A stretch of DNA of 35,562 nucleotides from contig JAAYEH010000644.1 of assembly GCA_012728855.1 (NCBI GenBank), positions 1-35,562 of the forward strand, in the 5' to 3' direction. Positions 1 to 9,426 of this stretch are shown here, piece after piece. The first letter of the stretch is position 1. The number at the start of each line of letters is the position of its first letter. The notes beneath the pieces were generated by a model. The model was given only the letters and a program-made list of their open reading frames with translations, ran no database searches and was not told where the DNA came from. The DNA comes from Rhodopirellula sp. (GTDB taxonomy: Bacteria; Planctomycetota; Planctomycetia; Pirellulales; Thermoguttaceae). The position numbers and the translations under genes were made by a program.

Positions 1-2
1 AA

Positions 3-73
3 AGCGGGTGAAGGGAGTCGAACCCTCGTAAATAGCTTGGAAGGCTATGGCTCTACCGTTGAGCTACACCCGC
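3..73 (-). tRNA. tRNA-Gly (anticodon UCC)
   Basis: On the minus strand the sequence folds as a cloverleaf. The 7-bp acceptor stem pairs GCGGGTG with CACCCGC, the D arm contains the conserved TAGCTC start, the anticodon loop is CTTCCAA with anticodon TCC, and the T loop is TTCGACT. The discriminator base is T and no CCA is encoded. It is the last of three minus-strand tRNA genes in this window. Confidence 0.95.
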
Positions 74-199
74 AAAAATACGCATCCCCACCACTGGAAA
101 GTAGATATTTTTGCGGCAGGATCAAGGATACTGTTTCATCGCCTCCAGGTAATCCCCTCACGCGGCGGGGAAGCTGATTGCACCAGGCCGATTTCTTAG

Positions 200-281
<82 letters not shown>

Positions 282-487
282 TCTCGATTGCGATTGTTTA
301 ACGATTGCTGGTTTTTTGTACCGCAAACCTCAAGGATCGTGAATTATCTCGACTTGCCATAACGACCGACAGAAGCGGGTTTTTGCCCGGTGCGGAAGCA
401 CCAGTCTGGGTTGGCGGCCCTGTCGCCCCGCGCTTCGGTCTCCCGAATGCGGCTGTAGCGAGCGAAGGGACGAGCGTTGCCGTGACG

Positions 488-560
488 AGCTAGCGGAGGG
501 AATCGAACCCACAACCTGCTGATTACAAATCAGCTGCTCTGCCGATTGAGCTACGCTAGC
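488..560 (-). tRNA. tRNA-Thr (anticodon UGU)
   Basis: The acceptor stem pairs GCTAGCG with CGCTAGC. The anticodon stem is CTGAT/ATCAG with loop TTTGTAA, anticodon TGT. The T arm carries GTGGG-TTCGATT-CCCTC. It is the first of the Thr-Tyr-Gly set in the direction of transcription and lies 142 nt after the sigma factor gene. Confidence 0.95.
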
Positions 561-702
561 CAGCCTCTGATCCACCACGCAAACCATTTAATATAGCCAT
601 CTGCCCATGCCATGCAAGGTAGATGGCAGGAAAAGTCGCGAGGCTGACCAGGGATTCTCAAACGCCCCGTCAACAAACCGGCCACAATGGGGGCAAGGCG
701 AG

Positions 703-2382
703 CTAATCGTCGCCGGGAACCTCGACGTTCTCTTCCTGGGCCGCTTTGCGGAGCTTACTCAGAGCGCGGGCCTCGATCTGCCGGATTCGTTCCTTGGTAA
801 CGCCCAACTCCGCCCCAACCTCTTTGAGCGTCCGAGGTTCACGTCCCCGATTCAGACCAAAGCGGCTTATGATAATCTTCTGCTCACGCTCGTCAAGCCG
901 CTCGAGAATCCGCTCCACCTGGGATTCACGCTGCAACTGGGCCGACTCCTGCTCGAACTGGTCGGTTCGAACATCTTCCGTCGCACTGAACATCTCCGCA
1001 TGGCTGGTGCGGAACCGGTCGCGAACGCGGTGCTCGTCCGGAATGGTGCGGGCAAAGTTCTTCATGATCGCCCAACTCGCGTACGTACTGAACTTGTTTC
1101 CCCGCGCGAAATCGAACTTCTCCACCGCGCGGATCAAAGAAATATTGCCGTCGCTGACCAATTCGAAGAAGTTCTCCATCGGTCCGACGTGGCGCTTGGC
1201 AATCGAGACCACCAGCCTGAGGTTGGCCGAGATGATCTCGTTCTTTGTCGCGACCGCGGCATCATAAATCGCCTCGATCTGGTCCATCAGTCCCGTCTTG
1301 GGCTTGGAAGGGTCCAAGCCATCCCGAAGTTTGGCAGCCTTGTGCTTGAGGTAGTTCATTTTCCGGAACAGGTGCATCTCCTGCTCCCGATTCAGAAGCG
1401 GTACTTCGTACAAGCTTGCCAGGTAGGGTGGCAGACCGCTGGGTAGCCGCGCTTTCTTGGTCGGCGCATCGGCCTTCGGCAACGGCGCCACCAGCGACTC
1501 CTCCTGCCTGTCGGAATGCACTTTGGCGAACATCTCGTTGTCGATATAGTCCAGCGGAAGTTCCAGGATCCGCCTCGCCCGCATCTCATTGGTGATTCGA
1601 TAAATACTCGCCCGCGTCCGGCAGAACCGCTTGGCAAGAGTTTCCGCCGACTCGCCGCGACGGAAATGCTGATAGATTCTGCGTTTGGTCTCCTCGCGCA
1701 GTGGACCGCCGCTATCGGGGAAAATTGCCACATCCGGATGGTCGCGGTCAAACTGCTTCAGCGTATAGCGAATTGTTTCCACGCTTCGCCCGCTGCTCCT
1801 CGATAGGCGCTTTGTGACGTCGGCGGGGCAGCCACCGGCGCGAGCTAATCGGCGGGCACGCTCGATGATGCGGCTCCGTTCTCCTTCACTGAGTTGGCTG
1901 AACTGCGCGCCACGACGAACCCGGTCTTCGTTGCCATGCACGAATCGCTCCACGGAACTCGCCAAAAACCCCACCCGTTTCCGTCCGTCGAACACGAACC
2001 GGCGGCTTACCAAACCCTGACGTCGCCAGCGCGAAATCGTCTTGGTCGACACCCGAAATTGCCTGCTGAGTTGCTCGACCGTGAGTACCTGCTCACCCGC
2101 TTCTTCGACCGCAACGCCTGCCGAGTCGGACAAATCCTCCACAAACAACCGCAGGTCGTGGCATGCCTCTTCACCGGAAAACTTCAGATCCGGATACGAT
2201 TCGGGCCGGTATTTGGTGATCCGAAAACAAAGGTATTCGTAGGTGTACGTGCGATGGGGCTGAAGCTCGCAAAGCAACTGCTCCGCTCGATTGACCTGCT
2301 CTATCTTCTTCTCACGGGGGGCGAAGCGAACCTGCTGGTCGCGAAGTTGCCGGAGCACCGGGTTGATGTAATCGCTATGCAT
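703..2382 (-). CDS. sigma-70 family RNA polymerase sigma factor with N-terminal HTH modules
   Basis: A 559-residue RNA polymerase sigma subunit that would direct the core enzyme to a promoter class. The C-terminal half carries a region 1.2-like segment (about 318-350), region 2 (about 381-450, with NLRLVVSIAKRHVG, SDGNISLIRAVEKFDF and FSTYASWAIMKNF), and region 4 (about 490-547, with the GVTKERIRQIEARALSKLR helix-turn-helix). Only about 40 residues separate regions 2 and 4, so a full sigma-3 domain is missing. The N-terminal 300 residues look like DNA-binding modules: a MerR/excisionase-like HTH at about 98-150 and two further HTH-like stretches at about 165-212 and 230-272. The start is chosen at 2382 because GGAGAGGG lies about 6 nt upstream; an open frame reaches 2481 but without such a site. 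Downstream on the same strand are three tRNA genes. The family is certain; the promoter class is unknown. Confidence 0.93.
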   Translation of the reverse strand: MHSDYINPVLRQLRDQQVRFAPREKKIEQVNRAEQLLCELQPHRTYTYEYLCFRITKYRPESYPDLKFSGEEACHDLRLFVEDLSDSAGVAVEEAGEQVLTVEQLSRQFRVSTKTISRWRRQGLVSRRFVFDGRKRVGFLASSVERFVHGNEDRVRRGAQFSQLSEGERSRIIERARRLARAGGCPADVTKRLSRSSGRSVETIRYTLKQFDRDHPDVAIFPDSGGPLREETKRRIYQHFRRGESAETLAKRFCRTRASIYRITNEMRARRILELPLDYIDNEMFAKVHSDRQEESLVAPLPKADAPTKKARLPSGLPPYLASLYEVPLLNREQEMHLFRKMNYLKHKAAKLRDGLDPSKPKTGLMDQIEAIYDAAVATKNEIISANLRLVVSIAKRHVGPMENFFELVSDGNISLIRAVEKFDFARGNKFSTYASWAIMKNFARTIPDEHRVRDRFRTSHAEMFSATEDVRTDQFEQESAQLQRESQVERILERLDEREQKIIISRFGLNRGREPRTLKEVGAELGVTKERIRQIEARALSKLRKAAQEENVEVPGDD

Positions 2383-2957
2383 GGCCGTCCCTCTCCTGTC
2401 CAAAACCCCGAATTCCATGCGACGGTCTCGCTGAAGGGCTGGTACGACTGCCCGGTTGGCCTTCGTGGCCAATCTACCCAATTCTTAGCTAGTAGTGTAA
2501 CTTGGCGAGGCTAATTTTAACAGACACTGCTTGCAAAAATCCAGGGCTACCATTTCAAATTACCAGAATTGTCCGAACCGGAGGCGTTTTGCGGCATCGG
2601 GGTGTTTCTGATCCTAGTTCGCACCACCCACAATGACAAAAAATGCGGCGGACTTGTTTCTCTTCTACGATCAATAGAGTCGTTCAAGCCCAAAAGAGTT
2701 CATGCTTACAACGGAAATACCACCAATGGTGGGTTCGAGCGGCGTGACTGTGGCCCCAGGTCAGTCCCCGTACGCGAGCCGGTTCCACCGTAAATCCTGC
2801 TGAACTCCTTCAACTTTTACAACCCTTACCGTCGATTTACCGACTGCGCGGGAGTGTCGCTATGGTTGTCGACCTCCACGGGCTCGCCAGCCCCCGTGAG
2901 GTTGCGTCGCTCATGGCCTCGCGGATCCTTAACTGTTCCTCGACGGGAAACCCGATC
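2383..2957. other. divergent intergenic region
   Basis: This gap separates the divergently transcribed sigma factor gene and the secreted-protein gene, so both promoters should lie here. I see a small hairpin (CCACC-AAT-GGTGG near 2725) but no convincing promoter boxes, RNA gene or coding sequence. Short open frames here lack ribosome sites and recognisable content. Confidence 0.5.
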
Positions 2958-4391
2958 ATGCCCCGAGTTCTCCTGATCTTCGCGACCGCGTTGTTCGCCG
3001 CCTCGCTTTGCCCGCCATTGGATGCCCATGCCGACGGCAAGATTCCCCGACACTCGCTTCGAAGCCGGCGTAGTCCGGACGCGATTGACCGGATCCAGGC
3101 CAAACTGGAAGTGGGCGGCGACTTGACGGTGGTGGAAGAAGGCGATCTGAAGCGGCTGAAAATGAGCGTGGTAGGGGATCTCGATTATTTCGAGCGGTCC
3201 TTAGCCGTTTCGACGACGCCGGAGACCCCGCTACGATCCATCCGGCATTACCAACAAGTCTCCGCGGCGATTCAAATCGAGGATAATCGCTTTGCTCCTG
3301 CCCTGCCCGAGGACCGCCGGTTGATCGGGGTCGAGGTCGATGACGCCGCAATCACTCTTTTTAGTCCTCGCGGCCCGCTCACTCGAGATAATCTCGATCT
3401 GATCGATCTGCAGGGCAACAGCCTGCTCTTGGATCGCCTGCTTCCCAACAAGTCGGTAGCGGTGGGCGACGCTTGGAAGCATTCGGATGCTCTTGTTGCG
3501 GCGATGCTGCGGCTGGAAGAGGTGAGCAAGACCCAGGTGGAAAGCAAACTCGTGTCAGTGCGGGACGGTGCGGCGCTGGTCGAGATGTCCGGCACGGTGA
3601 ACGGAGCGATCCAGGGCGTATCCACCGAGATCGAACTGAAGGCGAAATACCAGTTTGCCCTCAAGGCCGGCCGGGTTACTTGGCTTGGGCTGTTGATCAA
3701 GGAAAAACGCTCCATCGGGCATATCGGCACAGGGCTGGACGTGGTTGCACGGCTGCAGATGACCGTCACGCCCGGCGCGACCGCCGAAGCGCTGTCCGAT
3801 AAATCGCTGACCGGTCTCGCGTTGAGCCCAACACCGGAACTGAGCGCGTTGGTGCATCGCTCGTCGAAGGGTACGTGGGAATTAGGTCATGACCGGCGGT
3901 GGTTCATCACCTCCGAATCGGCCGACGGACTTGCCTTGCGTATGGTCGACCGCGGGGAACTGGTGGCACAATGCAATGTCGCCACGGTCGAAACGGCCGG
4001 AAAGACGAAGCCGGTCAGCCTCGACACGTTTCAAAAAGACATCCAGCGGGTGCTGGGAAAGAGCTTCGGACAGTTCATCAAGGCGGCCGAGCGATCCGAC
4101 GAGGCGGGCAACCGCGTCTACCGGGTCGAGGCGCAAGGCGACGTTGAGAATTTGCCTATCCTCTGGATCTACTACTTGATAACGCATCCTGACGGCCGCC
4201 GGGTGTCGTTAGCCTTTACGATGGAGGGGGCGTTGTTCGACCAGTTCGAGCAGTCCGACGAGTCGATTATCAGCACATTTCGATTTCTTCCATCGAATGT
4301 GGCTGACCGGTCCGTTCAAACAACGGCGTCATCGCCCGCCGCAACAACGGCCGCGTCGCCATCCCCGGCTCCGGTCAAGTCAGTCCGTTAG
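2958..4391 (+). CDS. secreted protein of unknown function
   Basis: A 477-residue protein. The chosen start gives a clean signal peptide (MPRVLLIFATALFAASL followed by AHADG), so export is likely; the frame stays open back to 2862, and the upstream ATG would bury the signal sequence. No ribosome site is strong at either start. The mature part is rich in beta-like segments. It contains a stretch around KSVAVGDAWKHSD followed by EISGTVNG-type alternating strands, then a C-terminal half with VYRVEAQGD and LPILWIYYLITHPDGRR. It ends in a Pro/Ala/Thr-rich tail. I do not recognise a named domain and see no catalytic motif. It is monocistronic, with a palindrome 28 nt after the stop codon. Confidence 0.8.
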   Translation: MPRVLLIFATALFAASLCPPLDAHADGKIPRHSLRSRRSPDAIDRIQAKLEVGGDLTVVEEGDLKRLKMSVVGDLDYFERSLAVSTTPETPLRSIRHYQQVSAAIQIEDNRFAPALPEDRRLIGVEVDDAAITLFSPRGPLTRDNLDLIDLQGNSLLLDRLLPNKSVAVGDAWKHSDALVAAMLRLEEVSKTQVESKLVSVRDGAALVEMSGTVNGAIQGVSTEIELKAKYQFALKAGRVTWLGLLIKEKRSIGHIGTGLDVVARLQMTVTPGATAEALSDKSLTGLALSPTPELSALVHRSSKGTWELGHDRRWFITSESADGLALRMVDRGELVAQCNVATVETAGKTKPVSLDTFQKDIQRVLGKSFGQFIKAAERSDEAGNRVYRVEAQGDVENLPILWIYYLITHPDGRRVSLAFTMEGALFDQFEQSDESIISTFRFLPSNVADRSVQTTASSPAATTAASPSPAPVKSVR

Positions 4392-4419
4392 GCGACCGCC
4401 GGAAATCTCGCCACCACAG

Positions 4420-4434
4420 AGCAGCCCGGCTGCT
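4420..4434. terminator. palindrome AGCAGCCCGGCTGCT 28 nt after stop
   Basis: This 15-nt near-perfect palindrome begins 28 nt after the stop codon of the preceding gene. An identical 15-mer lies 27 nt after the stop of the HEAT-repeat gene (21372), and an expanded version lies 28 nt after the stop of the ABC-operon's last gene (5023-5054). No T-run follows, so it is not a textbook intrinsic terminator. The constant position suggests a 3'-end role. Confidence 0.45.
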
Positions 4435-4500
4435 TGACGTTCTGGCGGTTGGTCGAGAAAAACAACCACCCGGCAAGATGTCATTTGGATCCGCCAGCCG

Positions 4501-4594
4501 TCGTTTAACCGCAGGGCCAACGGCCCGCGCGCGGCTGCGATCGGAACCCGTCGCGTCAAGTCCCGCGCGGGCCGTTGGCCCTGCGGTTAAACGA
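4501..4594. repeat. 31-bp perfect inverted repeat, BIME-like
   Basis: Arms 4501-4531 and 4564-4594 are exact reverse complements over 31 bp and are separated by 32 bp. Each arm holds its own small palindrome (GGGCC-AAC-GGCCC), so the unit looks like two REP sequences in opposite orientation, as in bacterial interspersed mosaic elements. It lies in a non-coding gap and could also form one long hairpin in RNA. Confidence 0.7.
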
Positions 4595-5022
4595 TGATGC
4601 AGGCGACTGCCATTGGGGCGGGTGGTTGAAAAAAAAGCCGCCCCGATCCTCGAAAGGAAAGTGGCGGCCATTAAACATACCTCTCGCAAATTGCGACCGG
4701 ATGCGTCGCTGCGAGACGAGCGCGGGTCGGGCGTGCTATTGCACCAGCCACGGGTGACCCAGGCTCACGCGGTTGGGTTGGCACCTCCGTCGGAATGTCT
4801 TGCGAGAGGCTGTTGTTCGGGTGGTTGTCTCCACGCACAGCATCATATCGGCAGTTTTGTCGGCGGGCTAGTAGGGAAATCTCTTGATTTCCACGCTGCG
4901 GCTTGAGAGCCGCAACCGCCGACTACAAGTATTCTACTCCGCGAAAGCCGCGGGGGAAGGGTTTCATTTCAACACCCGCCAAAACCCGAATCCCCCCCAG
5001 CTCGCCGTCCATCAAAATACAT
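4595..5022. other. non-coding stretch
   Basis: No coding sequence is supported here. A minor hairpin (GGGGCGG at 4615-4621 with CCGCCCC at 4638-4644) encloses an A-run. The rest shows nothing I can name. Short frames are without ribosome sites. Confidence 0.4.
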
Positions 5023-5054
5023 CAGCCCGGCTGCTGAGCAGAGCAGCCGGGCTG
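5023..5054 (-). terminator. strong hairpin after the ABC export operon
   Basis: A 13-bp perfect stem (5023-5035 with 5042-5054) and a 6-nt loop start 28 nt after the stop codon of the minus-strand gene that ends at 5083. On the minus strand it is followed by ATGTATTTTG, a weak T-rich stretch. It carries the same AGCAGCC/GGCTGCT core as the palindromes at 4420 and 21372. Confidence 0.6.
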
Positions 5055-5082
5055 AAAACGGCTTGGCTGCATTGCCGCGAAT

Positions 5083-6603
5083 TCATTCTTCTTTCTGGCC
5101 ATGCTTTCGCAGGACATCGGCGAGGATGAAGTCCTCCGGGAACGGTTCGTCGCGTTTTTCGAGAATCTGCCGATAGGTATCAATCATTTCCACCAGTTCT
5201 TCCCCGGTGTGCGAGTCGTCCACCAGCCCGGCGAATTTCTCTTGGTCGAGCAGTTCTCGCCACTTGGCCAAACCTTTGTCATAGGCTTCCCTCGCGGTGA
5301 TCAGGTCGGCCTTGGCAAACGCCTCGTTTCCTTCGTAGATATATTCGCGTGCGGCCAGGGCACGCTCATCCTGTTCGATCTGCGCCCGTCGCCGCCAGTA
5401 CTCGAAATTGACCACACCGCGGTAGCGGTCGATCATGTTCGTCGTCTTTTCGATCTCCTCGATTTGCGCGGCCATCTCCAGCGCCTTCTTGCGGTTCTCA
5501 CCGCCGATACGGCGCGCGACCTCGTTGTCGTTCACCGCCAGCTTGTTCTCGGCCTCGAACGCCAACCGGAACTCCTCCCCTTCGCGCTCTTCCAGCGGTT
5601 TCTCTAGAGCCGCCAGTTCCTCCGGCGCAAGCAGTCGCCGCTTCTGCTCGACCAGCCGATCGCGAAGGCCCGGCTCGATGTTGTCGAGTTCCCCCCGGAT
5701 TTTCTTGATCTGGTCCAGGTACATTTCCAGATCGTTCAACTGGATCAGTTGGCCGGTCGACGTGGTGATCTCACGATCGCCATACTCGTGCCACTCCTCG
5801 CCCGCGCGTTTCCAGGCGCGCTCGGCCTTTTCCTCGAAGATGCCGTCTTTTTCCAAGCCGTCGGCGTAGTTCATCTGGCACATGGCCCGGTCGGAGTAGA
5901 AGATCACGGGACTGGTGCCTCGTAGCGGCATTCCCTCGTCCGCCATCTGCTCGGCCTTGGCGAACCATTCTTTTCCGACGAGCCAGTTATCGCGCTCGTC
6001 AATCGGGCGGCCGGCGTTGAAGTCCTCGTCCTCTTTGAACAGCCGGCGGAACTGCTTGTGCTCGTCGGCACGGCCGATCTTCTGGGCAATGAACCAGCCG
6101 GTATCCCAGACGAGCTTCGGCTCGCGGCTGTTGTAGCGGATGCCATTCTTGAGGAACTCGATTCCCCGGATCACCCAGCGGTAACGTTCGCGGTAGTCGT
6201 CGAACTCGGCGGATACGTTGTAAGAGAGGTTCCACGCCTGGTGCCGCCAAACGGTGATGAAGTGCGGCTCGAGTTTGACCATCTGGTTCAGTGTGGCGGA
6301 GAGATTGGTCCAGTCTTTCTTCTTCCTGTAATCGTTGGCTTTTTCCCAGAGAAAGACGGTGGCGACGCCCCGCATTCCCAGCGTGGCCAACTTGAGGGTC
6401 TCGCTGGTCGGATCGATGTCGCCGAGTTGCGATTCGCTCAGACCGTTAGCCTCGCGAAGCTGGGCGAGCTTTCCGCCCGGCCCGCCTTGCGCGCCCGGTG
6501 CGCTGGTGGTCGCCGGCTGGCTTAGCCAGAACAAAGGCACCAGTAACAGAGCGATGGCCACCAGGTAGACGATTTTGCGGACAAACGTGCGACGAGGGTT
6601 CAT
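5083..6603 (-). CDS. membrane-anchored helical (TPR-like) protein of ABC export operon
   Basis: A 506-residue protein with one N-terminal membrane segment (about 10-28, IVYLVAIALLLVPLFWLS), then a low-complexity Gly/Ala/Pro linker and a long, charged, mostly helical region. Stretches such as residues 80-110 (LSATLNQMVKLEPHFITVW) look like TPR helices, and the middle (about 290-400) is strongly Lys/Glu rich and may be coiled coil. No enzyme motif is seen. Its ATG overlaps the stop of the permease gene in an ATGA junction, so the two are translationally coupled. Context says it is a partner of the ABC exporter, perhaps a periplasmic scaffold; that is inference. A hairpin 28 nt downstream probably ends the operon. 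Confidence 0.8.
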   Translation of the reverse strand: MNPRRTFVRKIVYLVAIALLLVPLFWLSQPATTSAPGAQGGPGGKLAQLREANGLSESQLGDIDPTSETLKLATLGMRGVATVFLWEKANDYRKKKDWTNLSATLNQMVKLEPHFITVWRHQAWNLSYNVSAEFDDYRERYRWVIRGIEFLKNGIRYNSREPKLVWDTGWFIAQKIGRADEHKQFRRLFKEDEDFNAGRPIDERDNWLVGKEWFAKAEQMADEGMPLRGTSPVIFYSDRAMCQMNYADGLEKDGIFEEKAERAWKRAGEEWHEYGDREITTSTGQLIQLNDLEMYLDQIKKIRGELDNIEPGLRDRLVEQKRRLLAPEELAALEKPLEEREGEEFRLAFEAENKLAVNDNEVARRIGGENRKKALEMAAQIEEIEKTTNMIDRYRGVVNFEYWRRRAQIEQDERALAAREYIYEGNEAFAKADLITAREAYDKGLAKWRELLDQEKFAGLVDDSHTGEELVEMIDTYRQILEKRDEPFPEDFILADVLRKHGQKEE

Positions 6604-8492
6604 CGTGCTACCTCGCGAGTTTTCAGGAAGAAGTACGCGGCCAGGAAAACCGGGAGCAAATAGGCCGCCGCCGAAAGAACGCGAACCAGCATCAGGTCTC
6701 CGGAGATATCAAACCCGTAGGCCACGTAACGAGCGTAGTTGAATTCACGGAAGGGGGGCAAGATCGCCGAAACGGCCAGGAGAAAATACTCCAGCACGCG
6801 ATCGAACATCTGGGCCACCTCGGTCCGCAAGCCGGGATCCATCTCCGTCATCACGTTTTGTTGGGTTACCAGACGAATCAGCGACTCGATCGGCCCACCG
6901 CCAACGACAGCCCCCTTGGCCAAATCGGAGAGGAACGTGCTGAACATGCCGCCCACGAGCACGCCGAGGGTCGCCACCATCGCCACGGGGCCGCTGAGGA
7001 ACGTGCTGAACATCACCCCGAATCCGATGACCAACAGCATCTGCAGCCAGATACCGAGGTAACCCTTGGCGAAGTTCAGCATGAAGGAGGCATCGCTTGC
7101 CCGCAAATAGAGGTCGGGCTGGCCGGCGCCGAAATACTGCGACGGCTCCAGACAACGCAGCCACACCTCCACCTGCCCGTCCGCCACCAGATCCTCGTAA
7201 AGGCCGAACTCGTTCTTCTCGGCCAGCGTCGGGTCGAGTTGATCGGGGGGCGGAATGGTCTGCTCCCCCTCGGCCGTAACAATCTGCCGCGGTATCACCT
7301 GGGCACTGGAAAACGACTTGATTTCGCGCGGCAGGAAGACCTCTTTGGTGTCGAATTCCTTCGATTCAAAAATCTCCGTCTCCACCGTCAATCCGGTTTT
7401 CGGGTTCCGCAGCGAAAGGCTGCCGAACACGCCTTTCTCGATGTTTCCCTTATATGTGCGGAACACGCCGATGTTCATCTCCACCGGCAAGCCATCGGAA
7501 AACCGCTCGGGCGTGATGTTGCTGAAGGTCCAAATCGCCGCAGCCGGCGAACCGCCCTGGACATAGCTGCGGTAGAACCACTCGTCGCCGACGTTGATCC
7601 CCTTCTCGGTATCCTTGCCATCGCGGTCCCGGAAACGCAGCTTGCCGTACACCGGCACGCGAGCCAGCAGCATTCCCTCCGCTGGGCCGAGGCGATACAC
7701 CGGCTTGCCGCCGGCCCGGTCGATTTTCAGCGAGTGGCGGTGACCGTTCGCCGAGTCCACCTCGTCGTATCCGGCCGGATCGATCGTGACCTTGTGGCGA
7801 TGGCCGTGAACCCGGCTGGTCAGTCCGGTCCGCGTCACTTCGCCGTCGACCGCCGCGGCCGTCTGTGAAATGGCAACGAGGTCGTCGTCGGCCAGCACGT
7901 GTGTATGGTTCAAGCCGCGGACGACGAAGAAGTAGCTCACCACCGCCATCACCAATAACAGCCCCGTGCCCATCGCGGCGAAACCGAGCATGCGTCCCAG
8001 CACGATCTCGCTCGAACGGACCGGCTTGGTCACCACGGTATGCAAGGTCCGTGAGGTAATGTCGGCGGGCAGACTGAGGGCGCTTAGAAACAAGACCAGC
8101 AGCAGAACCAGATAGCTGGTCATCGTCAGCACGAATCCCAGGTAGAGCCGGGCCGGATCGTCGCTGCTGGGGTCGAGGAACCAGCCCGCGAACAGGAGCA
8201 CGACGATAAACACCGCAAAGGCAACCACGACTCGACGGCGAATAGCCTCCTTGACCGCCAGGCGAGCCAACGCCATGACACGCCGGGGCGAAATTCCCGC
8301 CAGATCGGCGATACCGTTCTTGACCACCTTCAAGGCAATGCCCAGCGCAGCGGCCGGGCCGTTGCGCAATGTGGCTACCAGGTAGCCGAACACGATGCCG
8401 ATAACGCCCAAGCAACCGAGGGCGATCAGCCAGTTGACTGCCGCCAGTCCGATCCATTGGGTAAATTGGGGAATTTCACTTTCAATGACCAT
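6600..8492 (-). CDS. ABC-2 type transporter permease
   Basis: A 630-residue membrane subunit of an ABC exporter. Hydrophobic segments are visible near residues 15-42, 88-108, 120-145 and 172-192, and again from about 470 to 540 and at the C terminus (AAYLLPVFLAAYFFLK). The segment PADITSRTLHTVVTKPVRSSEIVLGRMLG is the usual ABC-2 signature between membrane helices. Between the two membrane blocks lies a roughly 270-residue soluble domain, far larger than in a simple ABC-2 permease of 250-350 residues, which may be extracytoplasmic and bind substrate or partner. The start overlaps the ATPase gene by 11 nt and the stop overlaps the next gene by 4 nt. The substrate cannot be told from sequence. 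Confidence 0.9.
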   Translation of the reverse strand: MVIESEIPQFTQWIGLAAVNWLIALGCLGVIGIVFGYLVATLRNGPAAALGIALKVVKNGIADLAGISPRRVMALARLAVKEAIRRRVVVAFAVFIVVLLFAGWFLDPSSDDPARLYLGFVLTMTSYLVLLLVLFLSALSLPADITSRTLHTVVTKPVRSSEIVLGRMLGFAAMGTGLLLVMAVVSYFFVVRGLNHTHVLADDDLVAISQTAAAVDGEVTRTGLTSRVHGHRHKVTIDPAGYDEVDSANGHRHSLKIDRAGGKPVYRLGPAEGMLLARVPVYGKLRFRDRDGKDTEKGINVGDEWFYRSYVQGGSPAAAIWTFSNITPERFSDGLPVEMNIGVFRTYKGNIEKGVFGSLSLRNPKTGLTVETEIFESKEFDTKEVFLPREIKSFSSAQVIPRQIVTAEGEQTIPPPDQLDPTLAEKNEFGLYEDLVADGQVEVWLRCLEPSQYFGAGQPDLYLRASDASFMLNFAKGYLGIWLQMLLVIGFGVMFSTFLSGPVAMVATLGVLVGGMFSTFLSDLAKGAVVGGGPIESLIRLVTQQNVMTEMDPGLRTEVAQMFDRVLEYFLLAVSAILPPFREFNYARYVAYGFDISGDLMLVRVLSAAAYLLPVFLAAYFFLKTREVAR

Positions 8493-9426
8493 TGCTGTCC
8501 GCCCCCCCTCGGACCCGGCGGCCCGGATGCGCTTCGCTTTCCCGGATGATGTGCAGGAACAGATCCTCGAGAGTTGTCGTCGGATTGCCGATGAACTGCA
8601 CTTCGCCGCCGTGGCGGCGGACGAGTTCCTTCAGTTCCTCCTGGGCGGCCGAACTCAACGTCGTGGTGCGGATTTCGGTCACGTCGCGAACCTTCAGGAG
8701 GCTATCGACGCGTCCCAACTCCTTCAACTCTCCCTGATACAGGATGCCGATCCGGTCGCAAACATCCTGCACGTCCGCCAGCAAGTGGCTACACATCAAA
8801 ATGGTCTTGCCTTCGCCTCGCAGTCTGAGGATGAGATCCTTCATTTCCCGGGTGCCGATCGGATCCAAACCGGTGGTCGGCTCGTCGAGCACGACCAGTT
8901 CGGGGTCGTTGATGAGGGCCTGGGCCAGCGCGATTCGGCGGGTCATCCCCTTGGAATACTCTTTCAATTGCCGGCGTTTGGTCTTGGTGAGACCGACCAT
9001 CTCGATCAGGTCGGCCGCTCGCTGCCGGCGAATGGCAGAGGGCATGTTGAACAGCCGGCCGTAGAAATCGAGCGTTTCTTCGGCGTTTAAGAAGCGGTAG
9101 AGGTACGACTCCTCCGGCAGGTAACCGATTCGCTCGTTTTTGGTCACATCGGTGGCCTCACGGTCGAAGACCAACGCCTGTCCGCTGGTGGGGAAGAGCA
9201 ATCCCAGAAGAAGCTTGATCGTGGTCGTCTTGCCGGAACCGTTCGGGCCCAGCAGCCCGAAAATCTCGCCGCGGCGGATTTCCAGATCGAGAGCTTTCAA
9301 GGCTCGCACTTTTTGGCGGCCCCAGAAGTCGCGGTAGACCTTGGTCAGATTCCTGGTCTCAACAATGACTTCCGGCTGCGTTGCGGGAGAGGGGGATGAG
9401 TCCGGCTGGATGGTAGTCTGTGACAT
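8482..9426 (-). CDS. ABC transporter ATP-binding protein
   Basis: A 314-residue ATPase that powers the adjacent permease. Walker A is GPNGSGKTT (60-68), the Q-loop region follows near 100-107 (GYLPEESYLY), the signature is YSKGM (157-161, a common variant of LSGGQ), Walker B is LVVLDEP (177-183) with the D-loop GLDP, and the switch histidine is H214 in MCSHLL. This is the layout of ABC-2 (DrrA/CcmA-like) exporters. An N-terminal 20-residue Ser/Pro-rich tail precedes the domain. It is the first gene of a three-gene overlapping operon. The start has only a weak ribosome site, with AGGG about 13 nt upstream. Confidence 0.95.
   Translation of the reverse strand: MSQTTIQPDSSPSPATQPEVIVETRNLTKVYRDFWGRQKVRALKALDLEIRRGEIFGLLGPNGSGKTTTIKLLLGLLFPTSGQALVFDREATDVTKNERIGYLPEESYLYRFLNAEETLDFYGRLFNMPSAIRRQRAADLIEMVGLTKTKRRQLKEYSKGMTRRIALAQALINDPELVVLDEPTTGLDPIGTREMKDLILRLRGEGKTILMCSHLLADVQDVCDRIGILYQGELKELGRVDSLLKVRDVTEIRTTTLSSAAQEELKELVRRHGGEVQFIGNPTTTLEDLFLHIIRESEAHPGRRVRGGADSNGH

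Noticed and set aside
6498..7868. 456-residue plus-strand frame
   Set aside because: It is a shadow of the ABC permease gene with His/Arg-rich low-complexity content.
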